Positions 22,646 through 31,685 of a stretch of DNA of 47,997 bases are shown one piece after another. The notes under the pieces were generated by a model, which was not told the DNA's origin, did not search any database, and was given only the letters and a program-made list of their open reading frames with translations. Numbering within the stretch: the stretch's first letter is position 1; the number at the start of each line of letters is the position of its first letter. Source of the stretch: Sphingomonadaceae bacterium (lineage in GTDB: Bacteria; Pseudomonadota; Alphaproteobacteria; Sphingomonadales; Sphingomonadaceae); NCBI GenBank assembly GCA_025362895.1, contig JANYFA010000048.1, positions 1 to 47,997 of the forward strand, in the 5' to 3' direction. Both the position numbers and the translations under genes were made by a program.

Positions 22646-23425
22646 ATGTCCCGTCGCCGCCAGATCTACGAGGGCAAGGCCAAGATCCTGTACGAGGGTC
22701 CTGAACCCGGCACGATCATCCAGTATTTCAAGGACGATGCGACCGCGTTCAACGCCCAGAAGAAGGGCACGATCAGCGGCAAGGGCGTCCTTAACAACCG
22801 CATTTCCGAGCATCTGTTCACCCTGCTCGGCACGATCGGCATTCCCACGCACTTCATCCGCCGCCTGAACATGCGCGAGCAGCTTGTCCGCCAGGTCGAG
22901 ATCGTGCCGATCGAGGTTGTCGTCCGCAACGTCGTCGCTGGGTCGTTGGCGAAACGCTTCGGGCTGGAGGAGGGCACCGCCCTGCCGCGCACCATCCTCG
23001 AATATTATTATAAGGACGACGCGCTCGGCGACCCGCTCATCACCGATGAACATATCAGCGCGTTCGGCTGGGCGAGCCAGGACGAGATGCACGATATCGC
23101 CGACATGGCGATCCGCATCAACGACTTCATGGCCGGGCTGTTTGCCGGCGTCGGCATCCGGCTGATCGACTTCAAACTCGAGTTCGGCCGCCTGTTCGAT
23201 CAGGAATTCAGCCGCATCATTTTGGCGGACGAGATCAGCCCCGATGGCTGCCGCCTGTGGGACATGAAGACCAACGAGAAGATGGACAAGGACCGTTTCC
23301 GCCAGGACCTCGGCGGCGAGGTCGAGGCGTATCAGGAAGTCGCGCGACGGCTGGGACTGTTGCCCGAAGGCGTCGTGTCCACGGTCCTCGACCTTGACGA
23401 ACACCGCAAGTCGCGGGGAAAGTAG
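22646..23425 (+). CDS. purC: Phosphoribosylaminoimidazole-succinocarboxamide synthase
   Basis: [36 protein letters not shown]...[21 protein letters not shown]...[30 protein letters not shown] 22646 behind AGGAGG. Confidence 0.97.
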   Translation: MSRRRQIYEGKAKILYEGPEPGTIIQYFKDDATAFNAQKKGTISGKGVLNNRISEHLFTLLGTIGIPTHFIRRLNMREQLVRQVEIVPIEVVVRNVVAGSLAKRFGLEEGTALPRTILEYYYKDDALGDPLITDEHISAFGWASQDEMHDIADMAIRINDFMAGLFAGVGIRLIDFKLEFGRLFDQEFSRIILADEISPDGCRLWDMKTNEKMDKDRFRQDLGGEVEAYQEVARRLGLLPEGVVSTVLDLDEHRKSRGK

Positions 23426-23468
23426 CGCAACCCTTGCCGGTTGCCGCGTCCGTCCCTACACCGCGCGC

Positions 23469-23699
23469 ATGAAAGCCCGCGTTACCGTAACCCTGAAGCC
23501 CGGCGTTCTCGATCCGCAGGGGCGGGCGATCCACAATGCGCTCGGCGGCCTTGGCTTTGCCGGGGTGAACGGGGTGCGGCAGGGCAAGGTGATCGAACTC
23601 GACCTCGCCGACGGTACGACCGAGGCCGAGGTCGCCGCGATGTGTGGCGCGCTGCTCGCCAATCCGGTGATCGAGACCTACCGGATCGAGCTGGCGTGA
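23469..23699 (+). CDS. purS: Phosphoribosylformylglycinamidine synthase subunit PurS
   Basis: [46 protein letters not shown]...[15 protein letters not shown]. Confidence 0.95.
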   Translation: MKARVTVTLKPGVLDPQGRAIHNALGGLGFAGVNGVRQGKVIELDLADGTTEAEVAAMCGALLANPVIETYRIELA

Positions 23700-23745
23700 C
23701 GCGCGGGAACTCGCGGACGAAGACGCGCGGGAAGTCGCGGACGGC
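23698..23745 (+). repeat. 24-bp imperfect tandem duplication in the purS-purQ spacer
   Basis: GACGCGCGGGAACTCGCGGACGAA followed by GACGCGCGGGAAGTCGCGGACGGC (21/24 identical); the first copy overlaps the purS stop codon. Confidence 0.85.
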
Positions 23746-23757
23746 GGCAGCGCGGCG

Positions 23758-24423
23758 ATGAAAAGCGCCGTCATCGTTTTCCCCGGATCGAACTGCGACC
23801 GCGACCTCGCTGTCGCGCTGCGCGAGATCACCGGCGTCACCCCGCTGATGGTATGGCATCGCGACACCCATCTGCCGGAAGGCCTCGACCTGATCGCCCT
23901 GCCCGGCGGGTTCAGCTACGGCGATTATCTCCGCTCCGGCGCGATGAGCGCGCGGTCGCCGGTGATGGCCGCCGTCGTCGCCGCCGCGAACGACGGGCGG
24001 GCGGTGCTCGGCGTGTGCAACGGCTTTCAGGTCCTGACCGAGGCAGGGCTCCTCCCCGGCGCGCTGATGCGGAACGCGGGGCTCGACTTCGTCTGCCGCG
24101 ACGTCCTGCTGCGGGTCGAGAACAGCCGGACTGCGTTCAGCGCGCGCTATGACACCGGCGGGACGATCCGCATTCCCGTCGCCCACCACGACGGCAACTT
24201 CACCGCCGATGACGCCACGCTCGACCGGCTCGAGGGCGAAGGCCGCGTCGTCTTCCGCTACGCCGAGCCGGTCAACGGGTCGGCGCGCGACATCGCCGGC
24301 ATCGTTAACGCTGGCGGCAACGTGCTCGGCCTGATGCCCCACCCCGAACGCCTGATCGACGACGATCTCGGCGGCAGCGACGGGCGGCGGATGTTCGAAG
24401 GGCTGGTCGCGGCGCTTTCGTAA
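23758..24423 (+). CDS. purQ: Phosphoribosylformylglycinamidine synthase subunit PurQ
   Basis: [74 protein letters not shown]...[11 protein letters not shown]; class I glutamine amidotransferase. Confidence 0.97.
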   Translation: MKSAVIVFPGSNCDRDLAVALREITGVTPLMVWHRDTHLPEGLDLIALPGGFSYGDYLRSGAMSARSPVMAAVVAAANDGRAVLGVCNGFQVLTEAGLLPGALMRNAGLDFVCRDVLLRVENSRTAFSARYDTGGTIRIPVAHHDGNFTADDATLDRLEGEGRVVFRYAEPVNGSARDIAGIVNAGGNVLGLMPHPERLIDDDLGGSDGRRMFEGLVAALS

Positions 24424-24430
24424 AACGGGG

Positions 24431-25180
24431 CTAGACCGCCGTCGTGAACGGGTCGTACCCGACCCCGCGGTCGAACACGTCGATGCCCTCCGCGCGCTTG
24501 AACCACGCGACGATGCGATAAGTGACCGGCGTCAGGATCACCTCCCACAGAACCTTGAGCGCGTAGTTCGTCAGCAATACCTGCACCACGAGGCTCGTCT
24601 CCCATACCCCGAGGAAGGCGAGCGGGTAGAAGATCAGGCTGTCGACCCCCTGCCCGACCACCGTCGAGCCGATCGTCCGCGTCCACAGCATCCGCCCCTG
24701 CGTCCACACCTTCATCCGCGACAGGACGGCGGCGTTGGCGATCTCGCCCGCCCAGAAGGCGGCGATCGACGCGAGGAAAATGCGGGGCACCTGGCCGAAT
24801 ACCTCCGCCAGCGCCGACTGCCCCGCCCAGTCGGCGGCGGGTGGCAGGGTGACGACGACCCAGCTCATGCCCGCCGCGAAGATCGACGCGGCGAACCCCG
24901 CCCACACGCAGCGGCGGGCGCGGGCGAAGCCGTACACCTCGGCAAGGACGTCGCCGAGGACGTAGCTGAGCGGGAAGAACAAGATGCCGGCGCCGAACTT
25001 GACCTCGCCCCAGACCGGCAGCGTCATCACGGCCGGCTTGCCCGCGCCGATCAGATTCGAGCAGATCAGAATGACGACGAACGCGGCCATCGCGAAATCG
25101 TAAAAGCGTAACGACCGTCCGTGGAGGGCGGAAGCGTCTATCACCGCGATTGCGGGCGGCGCGGGAAGCGGTCCGGTCAT
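24431..25180 (-). CDS. VUT family / queuosine precursor transporter (YhhQ-like)
   Basis: FVVILICSNLIGAGKPAVM..FGAGILFFPLSYVLGDVLAEVYGFARARRCVWAGFAAS...IGSTVVGQGVDSLIFYPLAFLG..VLWEVILTPVTYRIVAWFKRAEGIDVFDR. Confidence 0.9.
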   Translation of the reverse strand: MTGPLPAPPAIAVIDASALHGRSLRFYDFAMAAFVVILICSNLIGAGKPAVMTLPVWGEVKFGAGILFFPLSYVLGDVLAEVYGFARARRCVWAGFAASIFAAGMSWVVVTLPPAADWAGQSALAEVFGQVPRIFLASIAAFWAGEIANAAVLSRMKVWTQGRMLWTRTIGSTVVGQGVDSLIFYPLAFLGVWETSLVVQVLLTNYALKVLWEVILTPVTYRIVAWFKRAEGIDVFDRGVGYDPFTTAV

Positions 25181-25470
25181 CGCCCGCCACCTAAGTTTAC
25201 ATTGTTCACACGGTCACGTTAAACGGCGGTACCGCAAACGCCGACGATATCGTTTGCCAGACGACCGTTGCCGGACGCGACCCGCGCGGGTGCAGAAGAA
25301 GATGAGCCATCCATCGGCATAACCTAGGTCAGTAAGGGACGTGTAGGACAGCGGTTTCTGACGGAGGATGTAGCGGCGTGGTGTGGCACACGCGCGCGGC
25401 CTGGACGAAATATGATGTTGCGGCGCACCAAATCCCCGCTTAGCCTTTCGCAGCGGTCCGAGGGGGGATC

Positions 25471-25779
25471 GTGACCGGGGACCTTATGCTGAACCTTGCC
25501 TTATTCGCCGCCGCCGTGATCGCTACTGTCCAGACCAATGACCTCCCACCCGCCGCCGCGCCGCCCGCCGCGCCGGCGCCGATCAGCGCCGAGGAAATGG
25601 CGCGCGATCCCCGGATGATCGCCGCCATCCGCCATGCCAACGCCACCGCTGACCGCAAGTGTGGCGAGGGCGTCGGTGGCAACGTCGACCTCGCGACCAA
25701 GGCCGAAGCGGCGCGGTGCCGCCGACGGATGATCGCGACGGCCAAGCTCGACGCCGAAAGCGAGATCGGCGGACACTGA
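25471..25779 (+). CDS. Hypothetical small secreted Ala/Pro-rich protein
   Basis: LMLNLALFAAAVIATVQTNDLPPAAAPPAAPAPISAEEMARDPRMIAAIRHANATADRKCGEG...; signal-like N-terminus. Confidence 0.5.
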   Translation: MTGDLMLNLALFAAAVIATVQTNDLPPAAAPPAAPAPISAEEMARDPRMIAAIRHANATADRKCGEGVGGNVDLATKAEAARCRRRMIATAKLDAESEIGGH

Positions 25780-25792
25780 CCCGCCGACCGCA

Positions 25793-25807
25793 GTTCTTGT
25801 TTCGTTC
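25793..25807 (+). promoter_or_regulatory. LexA (SOS) box, alphaproteobacterial GTTC-N7-GTTC form
   Basis: GTTC TTGTTTC GTTC, exact match, 21 nt before the polymerase ATG at 25829. Confidence 0.7.
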
Positions 25808-25828
25808 CGTTTATGCTACTTGGGTAGG

Positions 25829-27175
25829 ATGGCCGAGTCGCTCCCCCTTCGTTGGCTTTATCTCGACCTCAACAGTTATTTCGCGAGCGTCGCGCAGCAG
25901 CTCGACCCCGCACTCCGGGGACGACCGGTGGCCATCGCCCCGGTCGATACCGACGCCACCAGCGCCATCGCCGCGAGCTATGAAGCGAAGGCGTTCGGCA
26001 TTCGCACCGGCACCCCGATCTGGCAGGCGAGGGCGATGTGTCGCGACCTGGTCGTCGTCCTGGCGCGGCACGAGGATTATGTCCGCTTCCACCACGCGAT
26101 CATCGCCGAAATCGAGCGCCACGTTCCCGTCACCGCCGTCTGCTCGATCGACGAGGTCGCGTGCCGCCTGTGCGACAATGAAAACGGCGGCGCCGAGGTG
26201 CGGGTGCTGGCGCGGCGGATCAAGGCGGGGATTGCGGCCAACGTCGGGACCGAGCTGCGCTCGTCGATCGGCGTCGCGCCGAACCGCTTGCTCGCCAAGA
26301 TGGCCGCCGACATGGAGAAGCCCGACGGTTTGACGGTGCTCGACGACGCCTGCCGCGAGGCACGGCTCCGCGCGCTTCAGCCGAACGACATCCCCGGCGT
26401 CGGGCGCAACATGGAACGGCGACTGGCCGCCGCCGGGGTGGTGACGATGGACCGCATCCTGTCGCTGACCCCGCGCGAGGCGCGGGCCGTGTGGGGCAGC
26501 GTTTGGGGTGAGCGTCTCCACTGGCTGCTCAAGGGCATCGACCTGCCGGAGTTGGCAACGCAGCGGCGGACGATCGGCCACAGCCAGGTTCTTGGCCCCG
26601 AAACCCGCACGCCCGACCGCGCGCGCCTCGTCGCGCGGCGGCTGTGCCTGAAGGCGGCGACGCGGCTGCGGCGGATGGAATGCCGCACCGCTTTCGTCGT
26701 CCTGTCGGTCAAGGGCGAGGGCCGCCCCGGTGAGGTCGCCATAACCCGCGGCACCGCCCCCGCGTGGAGCGGACGGATGGCGACACTGCCGGGCGGGCGC
26801 TGGTCACACGGCGCGAAACTGGTCGCCGCGCACGACAGCTTCACCCTGCTCGACGTGCTGAACGGGCTGTGGACGCGGATGCGCGCGGAACTCCCCGACG
26901 CGCGCTACCGCCAGGTCGCGGTGACGTTCATGGAATTGACCGACGCCGCCGAAACCCAGCTCGCCCTGTTCGACGCCAAAGAAGGTGGCGGCGTCGCGGT
27001 CACTCCGGCGACAGAACGCCGCCGCCTCGCCCTGTCGACGGCGATCGACCGGATGAACACGCGCTTCGGGCGCGACGCGGTGACCGTCGGGCACGACGCA
27101 CGCGGGGCAACGCGAAGCTCGGGGCCGAAGATCGCCTTCACGCGAATCCCGGAGATGGCCGAGTTCCGGGAGTAG
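25829..27175 (+). CDS. Y-family (UmuC/DinB-like) translesion DNA polymerase
   Basis: RWLYLDLNSYFASVAQQLDPALRGRPVAIAP...AASYEAKAFGIRTGTPIWQA...VTAVCSIDEVACRL...RSSIGVAPNRLLAKMAADMEKPDGLTVL...DIPGVGRNMERRLAAAGV; C-terminal QLALF resembles a beta-clamp-binding motif. Supplied ORF begins at a TTG (25820); ATG 25829 preferred. Confidence 0.92.
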   Translation: MAESLPLRWLYLDLNSYFASVAQQLDPALRGRPVAIAPVDTDATSAIAASYEAKAFGIRTGTPIWQARAMCRDLVVVLARHEDYVRFHHAIIAEIERHVPVTAVCSIDEVACRLCDNENGGAEVRVLARRIKAGIAANVGTELRSSIGVAPNRLLAKMAADMEKPDGLTVLDDACREARLRALQPNDIPGVGRNMERRLAAAGVVTMDRILSLTPREARAVWGSVWGERLHWLLKGIDLPELATQRRTIGHSQVLGPETRTPDRARLVARRLCLKAATRLRRMECRTAFVVLSVKGEGRPGEVAITRGTAPAWSGRMATLPGGRWSHGAKLVAAHDSFTLLDVLNGLWTRMRAELPDARYRQVAVTFMELTDAAETQLALFDAKEGGGVAVTPATERRRLALSTAIDRMNTRFGRDAVTVGHDARGATRSSGPKIAFTRIPEMAEFRE

Positions 27176-27314
27176 AAAAACAACGACGATACGGAACGGG
27201 CGCCAACCGATGCGCCGAGGACGGGACGGGCGGCGGCGAGCGGTCGCCAGCGAACAGATGACTATGTTCGCGGACACGAGCGGGCTAGGCCATATCGTGG
27301 CACTGGGAGGAACT

Positions 27315-27988
27315 ATGGAAACCGTCGTGATGATCCCCGGTTTGGGCAGCGACGCGGCTGTCTGGCAGTCAACGATCGACGCGCCGGGCATCGACGCGGA
27401 CTGTTGGATCGGGGACACATTGTCCGACGACAGCCTGTCAGCCATGGCGGCGCGTATCCTCGCCGCCGCGCCGCCGCGTTTCGCGCTCGCGGGGGTGTCG
27501 ATGGGCGGCATGGTGGCCCTGGAGATCATGCGGATGGCCCAGAGCGGGTAAGTCGCTTGATGATATGCGACTCGAATGCCAGCCCCGACACACTCGAAGC
27601 GGTTACTCAGCGACGAGCGACCAACGCAGCGATGTTCGGCGCGACCGACCTTGCCGCGCTGGCGGCCCCGGTAATCGGCTATATGGTTCACGACGCCGCG
27701 GCGCACGTTTGACAGGCGTTGCTGGCGATGACCTTGCGCGTCGGTGCCGCCGCCTACGTCCGGCAGAACGAGGCGGTGATCGCGCGGCATGATCTGCGTC
27801 CCGTCTTGGCCACCATCGCGGTTCCGACGATCGTGGTCGTCGGGGCCAATGACTTGATGACCGCCGTGGCCTGCGCGCGAGAAATCAGCGACGCGATACC
27901 GGCGGCGACGCTGCACATCATTCCGGCGTGCGGCCACCTGCCGCCGATCGAGCAACGGCATGTCGTCGCCGACCTGATACGGCAATGA
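27315..27988 (+). pseudogene. Alpha/beta hydrolase remnant (frameshift plus internal TGA)
   Basis: METVVMIPGLGSDAAVWQ...FALAGVSMGGMVALEIMRMA in frame 3, continuing in frame 2 as ERVSRLMICDSNASPDTLEAVTQRR...AAAHV*QALLAMTLRVGAAAYVRQNEAVIARHDLRPVLATIAVPTIVVVGANDLMT...ACGHLPPIEQRHVVADLIRQ. Confidence 0.8.
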
Positions 27989-28049
27989 CTTCGCCGGGAG
28001 TGACGTTGCCTGACCGTCGGCGCTGATCGCGCGCGGGCGTTTACGCCGC

Positions 28050-28610
28050 TCAGCCGTTCGTCATCGCAGGCGATAACGGCCCCGCCGCGAAGCCCGCGCG
28101 GTCGATGGCATAAACGACGTGGCGGACCGTTTGCCCGGCCATGATCGCCTCGTCGACCCGGCCGGTCAGGACCGCCCCGACCTTCTCGACAGCGCGCCGC
28201 GACCGCAGGTTGGCCTCGCCGATCAGGAAGATGACGCGGTCGTACCCGCTCAGCGCATGGCCGATCATCAGCGCCTTCATCGCGCCGTTGGTCGCGCCGC
28301 CCCAGTGGCTGCGGGCGAGGAAGGTCCAGCCGATCTCGATCTCGCCCGGCCCGGCGCGGGCGGAATCGTAACGCGACGCGCCGATGACGGCCCCGGTCCC
28401 CGGATCGACGGCGACGAGCGCGCCACCGCTTGCCAGAGCCTCGGCGAAATACGCGCGGAACACGCCCTCCTGCCACCGGTCGTGCGCCGGGTGGATCGCC
28501 CAGATGAGGCGGTCCGACGCGACCGCAAAGAGCGCGTTCCAGTCGCCAGCCCGCAGCGGACGAAGATGGACGGCGGCGCTGGTCAGGGTCGGCTGGCGGT
28601 CGATAGCCAT
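28050..28610 (-). CDS. GNAT family N-acetyltransferase
   Basis: VHLRPLRAGDWNALFAVASDRLIWAIHPAHDRW...IGWTFLARSHWGGATNGAMKALMIGHALSGYDRVIFLIGEANLRSRRAVEKVGAVLTGR; RimJ/RimL-like. ATG 28610 overlaps the ndh stop. Confidence 0.85.
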   Translation of the reverse strand: MAIDRQPTLTSAAVHLRPLRAGDWNALFAVASDRLIWAIHPAHDRWQEGVFRAYFAEALASGGALVAVDPGTGAVIGASRYDSARAGPGEIEIGWTFLARSHWGGATNGAMKALMIGHALSGYDRVIFLIGEANLRSRRAVEKVGAVLTGRVDEAIMAGQTVRHVVYAIDRAGFAAGPLSPAMTNG

Positions 28611-29935
28611 CAGTGCAGCTTGAGCTTCGGACGGACGACCTGGTTGACGTGGCCGACGAGGATCATCGACACACCCTTCCACCAGCCGTGGATCGCGATC
28701 AGGTGCATTCGATAGAGCGACATATAGACGAAGCGGGCCAGCCGCCCCTCGACCGCCATCTTACCGCCGACGAGGTTGCCCATCAGGCTGCCGACGGTCG
28801 CGTAGCGCGCAAGGCTGACGAGGCTGCCGTGATCCTGGTACGTGAACGGCTTGAGCGCGCGCCCGGCGATCAGCGCGCGGATATTGTGAAAAGCGATATC
28901 GGCCATCTGGTGCGCCGTCTGGGCGCGCGGCGGGACGGGGCGGGCGCCGCCCGGGGGGACATAGCTCGCGCAGTCGCCGATCGCGAAGATGCGGTCGTCG
29001 CGCGTCGTCTGGAGCGTGGGGCGGACGACGAGCTGATTGCCGCGCGTCGTCTCCAGATCGCCGATATCGGCCATGAACGGCGCTCCCTTGACGCCCGCCG
29101 CCCAGACCATGAGGTCGGCGGCAATGACGTCGCCGCGTTTGGTCGTGATGCCGTCGGCGCTCGCTTCAATGACCATCTCGTCGGTGAAGACGCGGACGCC
29201 AATCGCCTCCAATTCGGTCTTCGCCGCCGCCGCCAGTCTTTCGGGGAGTGCGGGCAGGATGCGCGGCCCGGCTTCAACGAGGACCGTTCGCAGCCGCGTG
29301 GCGTCGAACACCTCGAGCCCGTACATCGCGAGGCTCGCCGCCGACATATGGAGTTCGGCCGCAAGCTCGACGCCGGTGGCGCCGCCGCCGACGATGACGA
29401 TGTCGACCGTCGCGTCGGATGCCGGATCGGCGGCCATCGCGCGCGACACGCGCAGGCACTGGTTGAGCAATTTGCGACGGAACCGGTCGGCTTCGGCGCG
29501 TTCGTCGAGGAAGATACAGTGTTCCCGCACTCCCGGTGTACCGAAATCGTTCGACACCGACCCGACGGCCAGAACGAGATAATCGTAGCGGATCCGGTGG
29601 CGACCGACGATCTCGCGGTCGTCCTCGACGATCGGCGCGATGACGATCTGGCGCGCGTCGCGGTCGATCGCTTCGAGGGAACCGTCGAAAAAACGGTAAC
29701 CCCAACGCTGAGCGTGGCCGCGATAACCGACTTCGTCGAGATTGGCGTCCAACGACCCCGCCGCGACTTCGTGGAGCAGCGGCTTCCAGATATGCGTTTG
29801 CGCCTTGTCGACGAGGATGATGTCGTAATCAACCTTGCCGAGCGCACGGCCCAGCTTGGCGACCAGTTCCAGCCCGCCCGCGCCGCCGCCGACGACAACG
29901 ATCTGCGTCTTTTTCGCGATGGCCGCCGTGTTCAC
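28610..29935 (-). CDS. ndh: Type II NADH dehydrogenase (NDH-2)
   Basis: QIVVVGGGAGGLELVAKLGRALGKVDYDIILVDKAQTHIWKPLLHEVAAGSLD...DIVIVGGGATGVELAAEL...IFAIGDCASYVPPGGARPVPPRAQTAHQMA; two dinucleotide-binding motifs; GTG start. Confidence 0.92.
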   Translation of the reverse strand: MNTAAIAKKTQIVVVGGGAGGLELVAKLGRALGKVDYDIILVDKAQTHIWKPLLHEVAAGSLDANLDEVGYRGHAQRWGYRFFDGSLEAIDRDARQIVIAPIVEDDREIVGRHRIRYDYLVLAVGSVSNDFGTPGVREHCIFLDERAEADRFRRKLLNQCLRVSRAMAADPASDATVDIVIVGGGATGVELAAELHMSAASLAMYGLEVFDATRLRTVLVEAGPRILPALPERLAAAAKTELEAIGVRVFTDEMVIEASADGITTKRGDVIAADLMVWAAGVKGAPFMADIGDLETTRGNQLVVRPTLQTTRDDRIFAIGDCASYVPPGGARPVPPRAQTAHQMADIAFHNIRALIAGRALKPFTYQDHGSLVSLARYATVGSLMGNLVGGKMAVEGRLARFVYMSLYRMHLIAIHGWWKGVSMILVGHVNQVVRPKLKLH

Positions 29936-30022
29936 GAATTCTGTCCCCCTATCGGCCCCGAGTGCACCCTAGCACCGGTCGCGCGATTGTCATTGCTTCG
30001 CCCCCCTCACCGCGACGGCAGG

Positions 30023-31033
30023 TCAGCCTTCACTGTGCGCGGCGGTGCGAAAGCCCGCGCTGTTGGCGACGAGGATCGCCAGTTCGCGCGTCGCCCGCCC
30101 GCCGGCGTGGAAGCGCACCGCGCCGGTCACGCCGGGGAAGCCCGCCGACCCGGTCAGCCCGTCGCGGTCGAGATGCCCGGTGGCGCGCAGCGTCGCGGCG
30201 ATACGGACGGCGTCGTACACCAGCCCGGCAACCAGCCCTGGAGCATTGCCGAACGCCGCCTCGAAGCGTCGCGCGAAATCGCCGAAGCCGTCAGGGTCGG
30301 GGGCGGCGAGCCACGCGCCGTCGATCGCGGCAAGGCCCGCCCCCGAAAGCGTTAACGCCTGATGGGTGCCCAAAAGCTGGACGCCGCTCCCGCTCATCCG
30401 CCGCGCCGCGGCAACGAAAGCGTCGGCGTCGCCCGGGATGAACACGGCATCCGGCGTCGCGTCGTCGGCACCGACAAGTGACAGTCCGAGGTCGCGCGCC
30501 GCGAGTACCGCCGCCGCCGCCGCCGCCCGGTCCCAGGCCGTGGTCCCCGCATCGACCGCGACCCGCCGGACACCACGCGAGCGGGCATAGCCGAGGATCG
30601 CCGCCGTCGCCTGGCGCGGGGTGATACCGAGGACGAACGCCCCGGCCGCGGCACTGTCGTCGCTCGCCAACGCGACGACGGGGATACCGCCTCCCGCCGT
30701 GACCACCCCGGCGATCTGCGGTCCATACAGCGGCCCGATGATGACAGCGGCCCCGCGCGCGACCGCCGCCGCCGCTGCCACCCGCGCGCCATCGGGCGTC
30801 GTGCCGGTGTCGAAGGCGACAACAGGCGTTTTGACATCGGCACTCGCCGGTTGCGCGAGGTCGGCGGCGTGGTGCAAGCTGCGGCCGACGTCGGTGCCCG
30901 GGCCGGTGAGCGGTACCAGCAGCGCCGCGAGCAACCGGACGTCGGACTTGGTCCGCGCCGCGACCGGCCATGGGAGACCCGCCGATGCCAGCCCCATCAA
31001 CCCCGACTGAAGTATCGTTCGACGACGGATCAT
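30023..31033 (-). CDS. Periplasmic ligand-binding-fold protein (LpoA-like penicillin-binding protein activator / Leu-Ile-Val-binding type)
   Basis: MIRRRTILQSGLMGLASAGLPWPVAA signal, then VRLLAALLVPLTGPGTDVGRSLHHAADLA...GAAVIIGPLYGPQIAGVVTAGGGIPVVALASDDSAA..FVLGITPRQATAAILGYARSRGVRRVAV. Confidence 0.75.
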   Translation of the reverse strand: MIRRRTILQSGLMGLASAGLPWPVAARTKSDVRLLAALLVPLTGPGTDVGRSLHHAADLAQPASADVKTPVVAFDTGTTPDGARVAAAAAVARGAAVIIGPLYGPQIAGVVTAGGGIPVVALASDDSAAAGAFVLGITPRQATAAILGYARSRGVRRVAVDAGTTAWDRAAAAAAVLAARDLGLSLVGADDATPDAVFIPGDADAFVAAARRMSGSGVQLLGTHQALTLSGAGLAAIDGAWLAAPDPDGFGDFARRFEAAFGNAPGLVAGLVYDAVRIAATLRATGHLDRDGLTGSAGFPGVTGAVRFHAGGRATRELAILVANSAGFRTAAHSEG

Positions 31034-31680
31034 CGCGCCGCCCCCGGGCGACCGCAATCGCGGTGGGCGCCGGTCTCATGGCCTATGCGCTCGCCCTCGT
31101 CGCGACGTTGCCAGCGCGGATGATTGCGCCGGGTGGCAGCGACGCGGCGGGAACGGTGTGGCATGGCAGTGCTACCTTCGGCGGGGCGGTGGCGCGCTGG
31201 GACGCATCGCTGCCTGAATCGATCGCGTCCGCCAGCCTGGGCGCGCGCGTCAGCCTCGACGGCCCGGCGACGGTGCTGACCGGCACCGCGCACTGGCGAC
31301 CGTTTGGCGGGACGACGCTGACGGCGGTGCGGGGTCGCGCCAGCTGGGCGCAACTGACTGCTGTCGTCCCCGCGCTCGCCGCCGACTGTGCGGTGATGCT
31401 TGATGTCGATCTGGCCCGCGTCGCCGCCAGCGACGTGACCGGCACCGTGACGACGTTGCCCGGTAGCTGCGCCCGCATCGGCGCGTCGGCTCGTTCCGTG
31501 CCGCGCCTGATCGCTGTCTTCAGCGGGGCGACTGGGCGCGTGACGACGTGGACCGACCGGACGACGCCGCTCGCGACGGTCGCCCTCGCCGGAGGTTTCG
31601 TGCACCTTCATTTGACCCCCATCGGCGCCACGGTTCTGCCGGGGCCGGGACGGGTCGGCGACCTCGAGTTCGCACTCTGA
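30985..31680 (+). CDS. gspN: Type II secretion system protein N
   Basis: N-terminal TM (ATAIAVGAGLMAYALALVATLPARMI), ...GTVWHGSATFGG...ASLGARVSLDG..GRASWAQLTAVVP.., C-terminal VGDLEFAL; next to gsp genes. Exact start uncertain (30970, 30985 or further downstream). Confidence 0.78.
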   Translation: MPAPSTPTEVSFDDGSSRRPRATAIAVGAGLMAYALALVATLPARMIAPGGSDAAGTVWHGSATFGGAVARWDASLPESIASASLGARVSLDGPATVLTGTAHWRPFGGTTLTAVRGRASWAQLTAVVPALAADCAVMLDVDLARVAASDVTGTVTTLPGSCARIGASARSVPRLIAVFSGATGRVTTWTDRTTPLATVALAGGFVHLHLTPIGATVLPGPGRVGDLEFAL

Positions 31681-31685
31681 ACCCA

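Noticed and set aside
25181-25470. Possible preQ1 riboswitch upstream of the queuosine-precursor transporter, or another structured RNA in this 290-bp gap
   Set aside because: I could not recognise a preQ1 consensus or a convincing long stem; left unannotated.
28613-30355. 580-aa plus-strand ORF antisense to ndh and the LpoA-like gene
   Set aside because: Shadow frame; spans two real genes and the intergenic gap, composition-driven.
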